Source: Mangrovimicrobium sp033283325 (lineage in GTDB: Bacteria; Pseudomonadota; Gammaproteobacteria; Pseudomonadales; Halieaceae). Taken from it: DNA of 64,000 nt. Made by a program: the position numbers and the translations under genes. How positions within the stretch are numbered: the stretch's first letter is position 1; the number at the start of each line of letters is the position of its first letter. The notes beneath the pieces were generated by a model. The model did not search any database. It was not told the DNA's origin and saw only the letters and a list, made by a program, of their open reading frames with translations. The stretch spans positions 496,001-560,000 of the forward strand of contig JAWMQO010000003.1 of assembly GCA_033283325.1 (NCBI GenBank). The letters run 5' to 3'. Shown here in pieces: positions 14,296-22,586 of the stretch.

Positions 14296-15564
14296 ATGGA
14301 TGACCAGAACCCGCGTTATGTCAGCCGACTGACCAAGAATACCTACGCCCTGGTACTTGCCGGCGGGCGGGGTTCACGGCTCTACGAACTGACCAGCTGG
14401 CGGGCGAAGCCGGCGCTGTATTTCGGCGGCAAATACCGGATTATCGATTTTCCCCTGTCCAACTGCGTCAATTCCGGCATCCGGCGAATCGGCGTGCTGA
14501 CCCAGTACAAGGCCCACTCCCTGGTGCGCCACCTGGTGCGGGGCTGGAGCCATTTCAAGAAAGAATTCGGCGAGTACGTGGAGATCCTGCCGGCGTCGCA
14601 GCGCTACTCCGAGGACTGGTACCAGGGTACGGCGGACTCCATATACCAGAATATGGATATCATCCGTGCCGAACGCCCGGACTACGTCATGATCCTGTCG
14701 GGGGATCACGTCTACAAGATGGACTACGGGCCGATGCTGGTGGAGCACGTCGAGTCCGGCGCCGACCTCACGGTGTGCTGCCTCGAGGTCCCGTTGGAGG
14801 AAGCCGCGGGCACCTTCGGGGTGATGGAAGTGGACGACGAGAACCGGGTGAAGGCCTTCCAGGAGAAACCCGAGACGCCGCCGGAGATACCCGGCAAGCC
14901 GGGCCTGACCCTGGCCTCCATGGGCAACTATATATTCAACACCGACTTCCTCTTCGAACGGCTAGTCCTCGACGCCCGCGACCTCTCCTCCTCCCACGAC
15001 TTCGGCCACGACATCATTCCCAAGCTGATCGAGGACGCGCATGTCTTCGCCTACCCCTTCCGCGACCCGGAGACCGGCGGCATGGCCTACTGGCGCGACG
15101 TCGGTACGCTGGATTCCTTCTGGCACGCCAACATGGAGCTGGTGGGCACCAGCCCGCGCCTGAACCTCTACGAAAAGGACTGGCCCCTGTGGACCTACCA
15201 GGAACAGCTGCCGCCAGCCAAGTTCGTCTTCGACCGGGACGACCGGCGGGGGATGGCGGTGGACTCGATGGTGTCGGGGGGCTGCGTGATCTCCGGCAGC
15301 CGGGTCACCCGCTCGGTGATTTTTTCCAACGTGCGACTCAACTCCTATTCGGAAATCGAGACATCCGTCATCCTGCCAAATGTCCAGGTAGGCCGGCACT
15401 GCCGCATCCGCAATGCTATCATCGACCGGGCTTGCGTCATCCCCGAGGGTTCGGTCATCGGCTACGACGCCAAGCAGGACCGGGCCAATGGGTTCCGGGT
15501 GACGGATTCCGGCCTGGTGCTGGTGACCCGGGGAATGCTGGGCCAGCCTGAAGGGTCTGGATAA
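14296..15564 (+). CDS. glgC: Glucose-1-phosphate adenylyltransferase (ADP-glucose pyrophosphorylase)
   Basis: 422 aa. GlgC makes ADP-glucose from ATP and glucose-1-phosphate and is the committed, allosterically controlled step of bacterial glycogen synthesis. The ATG at 14296 is preferred over a GTG 21 bp upstream because GGAGG (14280-14284) lies 11 bases before it. The nucleotidyltransferase motif LVLAGGRGSRLYELT is near residue 20, SGDHVYKMDY near 140, FQEKPE near 195 and the left-handed beta-helix is C-terminal (SRVTRSVIFSNVRLNSYSEIE split over about 340-370). E. coli GlgC is 431 aa. Confidence 0.96.
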   Translation: MDDQNPRYVSRLTKNTYALVLAGGRGSRLYELTSWRAKPALYFGGKYRIIDFPLSNCVNSGIRRIGVLTQYKAHSLVRHLVRGWSHFKKEFGEYVEILPASQRYSEDWYQGTADSIYQNMDIIRAERPDYVMILSGDHVYKMDYGPMLVEHVESGADLTVCCLEVPLEEAAGTFGVMEVDDENRVKAFQEKPETPPEIPGKPGLTLASMGNYIFNTDFLFERLVLDARDLSSSHDFGHDIIPKLIEDAHVFAYPFRDPETGGMAYWRDVGTLDSFWHANMELVGTSPRLNLYEKDWPLWTYQEQLPPAKFVFDRDDRRGMAVDSMVSGGCVISGSRVTRSVIFSNVRLNSYSEIETSVILPNVQVGRHCRIRNAIIDRACVIPEGSVIGYDAKQDRANGFRVTDSGLVLVTRGMLGQPEGSG

Positions 15565-15580
15565 TAGATACAGAGGCACC

Positions 15581-17215
15581 ATGACAGTACAACGCGTTGC
15601 CACGCGGCCAATTGAAGGACAGAAGCCCGGAACCTCCGGGCTGCGCAAGAAAGTCAGCGAATTCAGCCAGCCGGGCTATCTCGAGAATTTCATCCAGTCC
15701 ATCTTCAACGCCATGGGCGACTGCCAGGGCCGCTCCCTGGTGGTGGGCGGCGATGGCCGCTATTTCAACCGGCAGGCCATCCAGACCATCATCCGCATGG
15801 CCGCGGCCAACGGTATCGGTTCGCTGCGCATCGGGCGCGGTGGCCTGCTCTCCACGCCAGCGGTCTCCTGCCTGATCCGCAAGTACGGCGCCGATGGCGG
15901 CATCGTGCTCTCCGCCAGCCACAACCCCGGTGGACCCGCGGGGGATTTCGGGGTCAAGTTCAATGGCGCCAACGGTGGCCCAGCCACGGAGGCGGTTACC
16001 GCGCAGATCTACCAGGCCAGTACGGAAATCGATCACTACCTGACCACCGACTGCGACGAACTGTCGCTGGATCAGCTCGGCGAGAGCCGCGTTGGTGACA
16101 TGACTGTAACCGTGGTGGATCCGGTAACAGATTACGCCGAACTGATGGCCTCCCTGTTCGATTTTCCCGCCATCAGCAAATTGCTCAAGACCCGGGAATT
16201 CCGCATGTGCTTCGACGCGATGCACGCGATCACCGGACCCTACGCCGTGGCCATCCTCGAGGAGACCCTTGGAGCGCCGCCCGGCACCGTGATCAATGCC
16301 ACCCCCCTTGAAGATTTCGGCGGTGGCCACCCGGACCCCAACCTGGTCTATGCGGCAGAGCTGGTGGCGCGCATGAACAGCGACGAGCCGCTGGCCTTCG
16401 GCGCCGCCTCGGACGGCGACGGCGACCGCAACATGGTCCTGGGCAGCGGTTTCTATATCAATCCCTGCGACTCCCTGGCAGTGCTGGCCGCCAACGCCAC
16501 CCTGGTGCCCGCTTATCGCGAGGGCCTGCTCGGCGTGGCCCGCTCCATGCCCACCAGCCGCGCGGTGGACCGCGTGGCGAAGGCGAAGGGCATCCCCTGC
16601 TTCGAGACCCCCACCGGCTGGAAATTCTTCGGCAACCTGATGGACGCCGAGCGCATCACCCTGTGTGGAGAGGAAAGCTTCGGCACCGGCTCCAACCACG
16701 TGCGGGAAAAAGACGGCCTCTGGGCCGTGCTGTTCTGGCTCAATATCATTGCCGCCCGCCAGCAGCCGGCGCGGGCCATCGTCCGTGATCACTGGGAACG
16801 TTTCGGCCGCGACTACTTCTCCCGCCACGACTACGAGGGCGTGGACGCCGAGCGCGCCGCGACCCTGATGGCACGCCTGCGCGAAGGGCTCGACAGCCTG
16901 CCGGGCACCCAGGTGGGCGAACTGGTTGTCGCCTCCGCCGACGATTTCACCTATACCGACCCGGTCGACGGCAGCGTCAGCGAGGGCCAGGGCGTGCGCC
17001 TGCAGTTCGTGGACGACTCGCGGGTGGTATTCCGGCTTTCGGGGACCGGTACCGCCGGCGCCACCCTGCGGGTCTACTACGACAGCCACCAGATCGACCC
17101 CTCCTTACTGGAGCAGGACGCACAGAAAGCCCTTCGCGGCCTCTTCGACGCGGCCGACTCGATTGCCGGCATCCGCGAATACACCGGCCGCGATGCCCCC
17201 GACGTGATCACCTGA
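15581..17215 (+). CDS. pgm: Phosphoglucomutase, alpha-D-glucose specific
   Basis: 544 aa. It interconverts glucose-6-phosphate and glucose-1-phosphate and so feeds GlgC and drains GlgP. The catalytic phosphoserine is in LSASHNPGGPAGDFG (Ser113); the Mg-binding loop is SDGDGDRN (about 275-282); the sugar loop is GEESFGTGSNHVREKDG (about 365-381); the phosphate loop is FRLSGTGTAGATLR near the C-terminus. The SASHNPGGPAGDFG wording is that of the eukaryote/cyanobacteria-like PGM1 branch, not of E. coli Pgm or of AlgC-type mutases. It begins 16 bp after glgC and ends 26 bp before glgA. Confidence 0.95.
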   Translation: MTVQRVATRPIEGQKPGTSGLRKKVSEFSQPGYLENFIQSIFNAMGDCQGRSLVVGGDGRYFNRQAIQTIIRMAAANGIGSLRIGRGGLLSTPAVSCLIRKYGADGGIVLSASHNPGGPAGDFGVKFNGANGGPATEAVTAQIYQASTEIDHYLTTDCDELSLDQLGESRVGDMTVTVVDPVTDYAELMASLFDFPAISKLLKTREFRMCFDAMHAITGPYAVAILEETLGAPPGTVINATPLEDFGGGHPDPNLVYAAELVARMNSDEPLAFGAASDGDGDRNMVLGSGFYINPCDSLAVLAANATLVPAYREGLLGVARSMPTSRAVDRVAKAKGIPCFETPTGWKFFGNLMDAERITLCGEESFGTGSNHVREKDGLWAVLFWLNIIAARQQPARAIVRDHWERFGRDYFSRHDYEGVDAERAATLMARLREGLDSLPGTQVGELVVASADDFTYTDPVDGSVSEGQGVRLQFVDDSRVVFRLSGTGTAGATLRVYYDSHQIDPSLLEQDAQKALRGLFDAADSIAGIREYTGRDAPDVIT

Positions 17216-17241
17216 AACGCTACCCCAACCGGATCACTTCG

Positions 17242-18801
17242 ATGAAACTTCTGATGGTCGCAGCTGAAAACGGCGCACTGCCCGGCGGCAAGGTGGGCGG
17301 CATGGGCGATGTGCTGCGCGACGCCCCCGCGGCGCTGGCCAGCCGGGGCCACGAGGTCGTTGTACTGACCCCCGGCTACCAGAAATTTTCCCGCCTGCCG
17401 GGCGCCGTGCGCGTTGCCGAGGTGACCCTGCCCTTCCGCGGCCGGCTCGAGCGGGTGGAACTGTTCCGCCTGCCCCAACGCAAGACAGCCAGCGACACGC
17501 AAGGATGGGTGCAGGACTGGGTACTGGAACACCCGCTGTTCGGCGCCGCCGGCCCCGGTCGCATCTACAGTGACGATCCACCCGAGCGCCCTTTCGCCAC
17601 TGATGCCTCGCGCTTCGCGCTGTTCTGCAGCGCGGTGGTGCAGGCCCTGGTGAGCCAGCGACTGCCGCAGCCGGATATCATCCACCTGCACGACTGGCAC
17701 ACTGCCATGGTCGCGCTGCTGGCACGGCATGACCTGTCCGCGGCGGCACTGAAGCACGTCCCGCTGGTCTACACCATCCACAACCTCGCGCTGCAGGGCA
17801 TCCGCCCCTTTGGCGGTGACGAATCCTCCCTCGAGAGCTGGTTTCCCGGCCTGCAGGCACCCCGAAAGGAGGTGGCCGACCCGCGCTACCCGGACTGCTT
17901 CAACGCCATGCGCACCGGCATCAACCTCTGCGGCAAGGTGCACGCGGTGTCACCCACCTACGCGCGGGAAATCCTCGAACCCGGAGACAAGGGCGAGGGC
18001 GGCGCGGGACTGGAACTCGACCTGCAGCGGGCGCAGCGCGAAGGCCGTCTGGTGGGCATCACCAACGGCTGCGAGTATCCACCGCGCAAGGATGCCCCGC
18101 CCTTCGCCGAGTGGCTTGGCAGGGCGCGCCACGACATCGAGCGCTGGGTGGGAAACTCGGAGACCGTCCTGCCGACACACCTGCTGGCCCTGCGCCGCCT
18201 CGATGCACTGCTTGCCGGCGGCGCCCGGCGCCCGGCCCGACTGCTGACCTCGGTGGGCAGGCTTACCGGGCAGAAACTGGGCATTCTGCTGCAGACGATG
18301 GACGATGGTCGCGAGGCCCTCGATCACCTCCTCGACCTGCTGGGGGAAGACGGCCTGCTGATCATGGTCGGTAGCGGCGATCCTCTCATGCAGAAGTCGC
18401 TGACGCACATGATGGCGGAGCGACACAATTTCATCTTCCTGCAGGGCTTCTCGGAAACGCTCTCGGAATCGCTCTACGAAGGCGGTGACCTCTTCCTGAT
18501 GCCCAGCAGCTTCGAACCCTGCGGCATCAGCCAGATGCTGGCCATGCGCGCGGGCCAGCCCTGCCTCGTGCACGCGGTGGGTGGCCTGGCGGATACCGTC
18601 GAGGACGGCAAGACCGGCTTCAGCTTCCGCGGCGCCAACCGGCAGGAACAGGCACTGGCCATGCTCGAACGGCTACAGGATGCCCTGGCGACGATGGAAG
18701 ACAAGAAGGAATGGAACGCGATGCGCCAGCGGGCTGCGGCGGCGCGCTTTCCCTGGGACGAAGTTGCGAGCGAGTACGAACGATCGCTGTACAAGCGCTG
18801 A
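17242..18801 (+). CDS. glgA: Glycogen synthase (ADP-glucose)
   Basis: 519 aa, GT5. It adds glucose from ADP-glucose to the non-reducing end of glycogen. The substrate-binding loop near the N-terminus reads GGKVGGMGDVL (Lys17), where most bacterial enzymes have KTGGLGDV. HLHDWHTAMVALL near 152-164, VYTIHNLALQG near 176-186 and SSFEPCGISQMLAMRAGQP near 417-435 are typical of the two Rossmann halves. The middle is less standard (insertion around APRKEVADPRYPDCF). It is the last gene of the operon. The 83 bp to the next start hold no obvious T-tract terminator. Confidence 0.92.
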   Translation: MKLLMVAAENGALPGGKVGGMGDVLRDAPAALASRGHEVVVLTPGYQKFSRLPGAVRVAEVTLPFRGRLERVELFRLPQRKTASDTQGWVQDWVLEHPLFGAAGPGRIYSDDPPERPFATDASRFALFCSAVVQALVSQRLPQPDIIHLHDWHTAMVALLARHDLSAAALKHVPLVYTIHNLALQGIRPFGGDESSLESWFPGLQAPRKEVADPRYPDCFNAMRTGINLCGKVHAVSPTYAREILEPGDKGEGGAGLELDLQRAQREGRLVGITNGCEYPPRKDAPPFAEWLGRARHDIERWVGNSETVLPTHLLALRRLDALLAGGARRPARLLTSVGRLTGQKLGILLQTMDDGREALDHLLDLLGEDGLLIMVGSGDPLMQKSLTHMMAERHNFIFLQGFSETLSESLYEGGDLFLMPSSFEPCGISQMLAMRAGQPCLVHAVGGLADTVEDGKTGFSFRGANRQEQALAMLERLQDALATMEDKKEWNAMRQRAAAARFPWDEVASEYERSLYKR

Positions 18802-18884
18802 ACCATCGAGTTTTCGCTTGCCTGCAGGGACTGGACTGGCAGTGAATAGTGGGAATCAGGATGGCGCATTCACAGGAGGATTCC

Positions 18885-19370
18885 ATGACGGCACTGATAC
18901 CAATGCGCGATGAGGCATTCGACATTTTCCTGGTCGAGTCGGCTGCCGGCTACGCAGACGACAACATCAGGTCCGGAAGATGGCTGCCAGAGGGCGCGCA
19001 CGAGCGCGCGCTATCGGAATTGAAGCACTCCCTGCCCCAGGGGGTCGACACTGCGGACAACTACCTGTTTGAAATACTGGCGGAGCCCGGAGGAGCCACC
19101 GTAGGTTATATATGGTGCGCAATCCACGACCATTACGGGCAACGCAGCGCATTTGTCTACGACCTGGAGGTCAAGCCGGAATTCCGTCGCCGCGGATATG
19201 CGAGCGATGCCCTTGAAGCGATACAGGCGCATGTGACGGGGCTGGGCGTAGGGAGTATCGGACTGCACGTCTTCAGCTTCAACGAGGGCGCCATAGCGCT
19301 GTACGAGAAGCTTGGATTCCAGGTAACGGGGATGAACATGCAGAAAACACTGCAGGCACCTCACGCCTGA
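18885..19370 (+). CDS. GNAT family N-acetyltransferase
   Basis: 161 aa. The start at 18885 is chosen because AGGAGG (18874-18879) is five to six bases upstream; upstream in-frame starts lack this. The acetyl-CoA-binding motif is VYDLEVKPEFRRRGYASDAL (the R-R-x-G-Y/A turn, about residues 92-110), followed by the usual GSIGLHVFSFNEGAIALYEKLGF of single-domain acetyltransferases. The substrate cannot be told from sequence. It follows the glycogen operon on the same strand but has its own strong ribosome binding site and is probably not part of the pathway. Confidence 0.85.
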   Translation: MTALIPMRDEAFDIFLVESAAGYADDNIRSGRWLPEGAHERALSELKHSLPQGVDTADNYLFEILAEPGGATVGYIWCAIHDHYGQRSAFVYDLEVKPEFRRRGYASDALEAIQAHVTGLGVGSIGLHVFSFNEGAIALYEKLGFQVTGMNMQKTLQAPHA

Positions 19371-19689
19371 TACCGGGCCGGCGCGGCTCATTACCTGACC
19401 ATGCCCCCAGCCTCACAGGCTGCCCGCTGCATGCAATTGTCACCCGTCGTTGATTGCCCTTGTGTTGAGGGGTATCTCTCCGCTTACCACCGACGCTGAG
19501 CCGCTTAACCCGGCCTGATCAGCCCCTGGCTGAACCCGGGGAAACCTTACGGTGCTTTAATCTGGCCGCCCCTTGCGATTACGACGCATCTGTGACAAGG
19601 TGTAACTTATGTTACGTTTTTGCCGATAGCCAGGATAAAGAGAAGAGGCCGGCGCCCCGATTATTGTGGCCTGCGAGAGCCAGAAACCA
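19371..19689. other. Intergenic region upstream of the MarR-type gene, with a palindrome
   Basis: 319 bp without a gene. The one clear structure is the palindrome GTAAC-TTAT-GTTAC at 19602-19615, 75 bp before the regulator's ATG. A MarR protein often binds a palindrome of this kind over its own promoter, so it is a candidate operator. I could not identify a convincing -35/-10 pair. The rest shows short G+C-rich inverted stretches (for example CCCCTGGCTGAACCCGGGG at about 19526-19544) but no T-tract. Confidence 0.4.
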
Positions 19690-20151
19690 ATGAGCCTGAA
19701 AACCAACCCCCTGGTCTCCATGATCGAGGAGTCGATCCTGCTCAAGGACAGCGCCCAGCGCATCCTGTCCAAGGAACTCAGCGGCCCCTCGCTGACCCGG
19801 CTGGAAGGCCTGGTGCTGGTCTCCGTGGTCGGCGCGGAGCAGCCACAGACCGCCCCGCAGATTGGCCGGGCCCTGAGCAGTTCCCGCCAGGTTATTGGCA
19901 GGGCGGCGAATCGACTCGAGGAACTCGGCCTGATCAGGAAACTGCCGAACCCGGACCACAAAACGGCCCCCCTGCTGGAGCCGACCAGGGAAGGCCGCAA
20001 GTATGAAAAACAGCTCGGGTCTGCCTTTGACCGGATCGTGGACGACATCGTGTCCGGGCCGGACCTGAAGAAATGCGAACAGATAGCCAAGGACATGAGC
20101 CGCCTGCGTGCGCTACTCGAAGAGTACGAAGCACAGGGCATTTCGAAATAG
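19690..20151 (+). CDS. MarR-type winged-helix transcriptional regulator
   Basis: 153 aa from the ATG at 19690 (MSLKTNPLVSMIEES). The winged helix spans about residues 35-100: LTRLEGLVLVSVVGAEQ, then QTAPQIGRALSSSRQVIGRAANRLEELGLI and the wing RKLPNPDHKTAPLLEPTREG, followed by C-terminal dimerisation helices. MarR proteins usually repress a neighbouring gene until an aromatic or phenolic ligand binds. Its stop is 33 bp before the Rieske oxygenase alpha gene on the same strand, which suggests it controls that gene pair. The ligand is unknown. Confidence 0.8.
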   Translation: MSLKTNPLVSMIEESILLKDSAQRILSKELSGPSLTRLEGLVLVSVVGAEQPQTAPQIGRALSSSRQVIGRAANRLEELGLIRKLPNPDHKTAPLLEPTREGRKYEKQLGSAFDRIVDDIVSGPDLKKCEQIAKDMSRLRALLEEYEAQGISK

Positions 20152-20184
20152 ACCAACATCCAGCTAAGCATCGGAGTCAGAACC

Positions 20185-21492
20185 ATGAATAGCTTTACCA
20201 ACCCCACAGGAAGGGAACCCCTGGACTCCCGCCTGTTCCTCAACGAAGACTGTTCAGAAGTGAGCCGCCAGGTCTTCACCAGCCAGGAGTTGTATCAACT
20301 CGAGCAGAGAAGGATCTTCGATAAAAGCTGGCTCTACGTGGGCCATGAAAGCCAGCTGAAAAAGCCGGGCGACTTCATCTCGGCCTATATGGGCGAAGTA
20401 CCGGTGATCGTGGCCAAGGGTGGCGACGGCAAGATTTCGGTGAGTGTGAACAGCTGCCCCCACCGTGGCCTGCGCGTTTGCCGCAGTGACCATGGCAATG
20501 CCTCGCGCTTTATCTGCCCCTATCACACCTGGTCCTTCAAACCGACCGGCGAACTGGTGGGCATCCCGCAGGCGCGCAAGATGGGCCCGGAGATCGACAA
20601 GAGCAAGTGGGGCCTGAAGCAGGCTGCCAAGGTCGAGTCGATCTTTGGCCTTATTTTCGCCACCTTCAATGCGGAAAGCCCTTCCCTGGATGAATACCTC
20701 GGCGACCACAAATTCTACCTGGAAGCCTACTTCGACCGCTTCCCTGGCGGCCTGGAGATTGTCGGCCCGCCGCACAAGTGGGACCTGAAATGTAACTGGA
20801 AGCTTCCGGTCGAAAACATGCACGGCGACGTCGGCCACGCCGCCTACCTGCACGGTTCTCTGGTGGCAGTGGACAGCCCCGAGAACGTCGAGATCGAGGA
20901 CTACGCGGTGACAGCAGTGGCCAAAGACGGCCATTCCGCAGTATTTCGGCTGATGCCGGAGGATTCGACCTTCGAGCAGCGCGGGGTACACAGCCCTCAC
21001 TCGTCGCCGGAAATGAGAGAGTACCTGACCGAGGTCGAACGCACCGTGGCCGAACGTCTCTCGCCGATTCAGGCCCGGATCAAGGGCATGGCCCAGGGCA
21101 TCTACCCCAACCTTTCACTCCTGTGGGGGCAGAATACCCTGCGCGTCAGCCATCCGCGTGCGCCCGGCCTGATCGAGTACTGGTCCTGGCTGTTGCTGCC
21201 TGTCGACGCGCCAGACAACATCAAGGAACAGGTCCGCGCCGGCTACAGCATGGTCTTCGGGCCCGGTGGCATCATCGAACAGGAAGACTCCTATGCCTGG
21301 CGCCTGCAATACGAAGGTTCGACCATCGATTACCTGAACGACCGGCCCTACTTCTACGGCCTGGGTGTGGGCGAGGAAAAGCCACACGCGGAAATTCCCG
21401 GCATGATCGGCAAATGCTACAACGAGCACTATGCCCGCCGCCTGTATATGCGCTGGAGGGAAGACATGTTTGGTGAGGAGGGCGCACAATGA
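20185..21492 (+). CDS. Rieske non-heme iron oxygenase, large (alpha) subunit
   Basis: 435 aa. Rieske [2Fe-2S] ligands are Cys91, His93 (SCPHRGL) and Cys111, His114 (CPYHTWSF). The mononuclear iron site is D215, H218 and H223 in ENMHGDVGHAAYLHG, matching the D-x2-H-x4-H pattern. Such subunits hydroxylate aromatic rings (usually cis-dihydroxylation) with electrons from a ferredoxin and a reductase. Neither partner is encoded nearby, nor a dihydrodiol dehydrogenase, so electrons must come from elsewhere. The next gene overlaps it by four bases and encodes the small subunit. Substrate unknown; the family covers benzoate, naphthalene, phenylpropionate and related compounds. Confidence 0.9.
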   Translation: MNSFTNPTGREPLDSRLFLNEDCSEVSRQVFTSQELYQLEQRRIFDKSWLYVGHESQLKKPGDFISAYMGEVPVIVAKGGDGKISVSVNSCPHRGLRVCRSDHGNASRFICPYHTWSFKPTGELVGIPQARKMGPEIDKSKWGLKQAAKVESIFGLIFATFNAESPSLDEYLGDHKFYLEAYFDRFPGGLEIVGPPHKWDLKCNWKLPVENMHGDVGHAAYLHGSLVAVDSPENVEIEDYAVTAVAKDGHSAVFRLMPEDSTFEQRGVHSPHSSPEMREYLTEVERTVAERLSPIQARIKGMAQGIYPNLSLLWGQNTLRVSHPRAPGLIEYWSWLLLPVDAPDNIKEQVRAGYSMVFGPGGIIEQEDSYAWRLQYEGSTIDYLNDRPYFYGLGVGEEKPHAEIPGMIGKCYNEHYARRLYMRWREDMFGEEGAQ

Positions 21493-22052
21493 ATACAGTC
21501 GCAGTCGAGTTTGATATGGAACTGATCGCGCGCGTCGAACAGTTTTACTACAAGGAGGCGCGCCTGCTGGATGAGCGCTGCCTGCAGCAGTGGATCGCCC
21601 TCGCGGACGAATCGCTCGAGTACAGCATGCCGACACGTTTTGTGCCCCATCCTGACCCGACACTGCAGGACACTGAGGCCTTTCTCGCGGTGGACCGGGA
21701 ACTGGACAGGGCGGATGGCCCCAAGGGCTCCCCCATCCGCCACGATACTTTCCTCGGCGTGTTCGCCCGGACCTTCCGGCCTTACAAAACCAATGCCTGG
21801 TCGGAGAGCCCTGCACCGCGCACACGGCGCATGATTTCAAACGTCGAGGTGACACCGCTGGAGGACGGCAACTACCAGGCCTATTCCAACTTCATGATGT
21901 TCTACAGCCAGTTGGAAAAGGACAACCACACCATTACCGGCGCCCGGCGCGACGTGCTCAAGGAAGTGGATGGCGACTTCAAGCTGCTGAAGCGTGAGGT
22001 GATCATCGACATGGATATCATCACCGTACCGACGCTGGCGTTGATTTTCTGA
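21489..22052 (+). CDS. Ring-hydroxylating oxygenase, small (beta) subunit
   Basis: 187 aa; the ATG overlaps the alpha-subunit stop (ATGA). The fold is the SnoaL/NTF2-like cone of beta subunits: VEQFYYKEARLLDERCLQQWIALADESLEYSMP at the N-terminus and RRMISNVEV...YQAYSNFMMFYSQLEKDNHTITGARRD later, ending in a strand-rich KREVIIDMDII. Beta subunits are structural in the alpha3-beta3 oxygenase. The gene ends 13 bp before a strong two-way terminator shared with the tRNA-Val gene on the other strand. Confidence 0.85.
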   Translation: MNTVAVEFDMELIARVEQFYYKEARLLDERCLQQWIALADESLEYSMPTRFVPHPDPTLQDTEAFLAVDRELDRADGPKGSPIRHDTFLGVFARTFRPYKTNAWSESPAPRTRRMISNVEVTPLEDGNYQAYSNFMMFYSQLEKDNHTITGARRDVLKEVDGDFKLLKREVIIDMDIITVPTLALIF

Positions 22053-22065
22053 TCCTGCCCACAAC

Positions 22066-22095
22066 AAAAAACCCCGGCGGTTGCCGGGGTTTTTT
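22066..22095. terminator. Bidirectional rho-independent terminator
   Basis: A6, then CCCCGGC-GGTT-GCCGGGG, then T6: a 7-bp G+C stem with T-tracts readable from both strands. It ends the oxygenase operon on the plus strand and the tRNA-Val transcript on the minus strand. Two further copies lie at 22237-22266 and 22408-22437; they keep the T6 only on the minus strand (TCTTTT or TCTTCT on the plus strand). Confidence 0.9.
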
Positions 22096-22098
22096 GTT

Positions 22099-22440
22099 TG
22101 GTAGGACTACCCAGATGAATCACAACAGCCTTTGGGCTGTTGTGACCCCTGCGGGGCTTCGGCGCTGGCGCGCCTCGTTGCAAATTGCTGGCGCAATTTG
22201 TCGAACGCCAGTTCTCATCCGGGTGCCGGCCCAAACAAAAAACCCCGGCGGTTGCCGGGGTCTTTTGTTTGGTAGGACTACCCAGATGAATCACAACAGC
22301 CTTTGGGCTGTTGTGACCCCTGCGGGGCTTCGGCGCTGGCGCGCCTCGTTGCAAATTGCTGGCGCAATTTGTCGAACGCCAGTTCTCATCCGGGTGCCGG
22401 CCCAAACAAAAAACCCCGGCGGTTGCCGGGGTCTTCTGTT
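22099..22440 (-). repeat. Two 171-bp tandem repeats containing the 3' end of tRNA-Val (rtT-like)
   Basis: Units at 22099-22269 and 22270-22440 differ at a single base (TCTTTT against TCTTCT). Each begins, on the plus strand, with TGGTAGGACTACCCAGAT, which is the last 18 nt of the tRNA-Val gene at 22441 including CCA, and ends with the CCCCGGC hairpin terminator. Between them each unit holds the hairpins CACAACAGCC-TTTG-GGCTGTTGTG and AAATTGC-TGGC-GCAATTT. Only the terminator part of a further copy is present at 22066-22095. On the tRNA strand the order is tRNA, terminator, spacer, tRNA 3' end, terminator, and so on. This is the layout of the rtT locus behind E. coli tyrT (178-bp units each with about 19 bp of tRNA-Tyr). 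Confidence 0.92.
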
Positions 22441-22517
<77 letters not shown>

Positions 22518-22532
22518 GTAATGAGGCGGGCG

Positions 22533-22561
22533 ATTATATAGCCCGTTGACCCAATGCTCAA
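22533..22561 (-). promoter_or_regulatory. Sigma-70 promoter of tRNA-Val with G+C-rich discriminator
   Basis: On the minus strand: TTGAGC (22556-22561), 17-bp spacer, TATAAT (22533-22538), followed by CGCCCGCC before the start region. A G+C-rich discriminator is typical of stable-RNA promoters under stringent control. The promoter overlaps the upstream in-frame ATG (22554) of the divergent kinase gene, which favours the downstream ATG of that gene. Confidence 0.8.
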
Positions 22562-22586
22562 CACCTCCGGGGAACAAAATCTGGCC

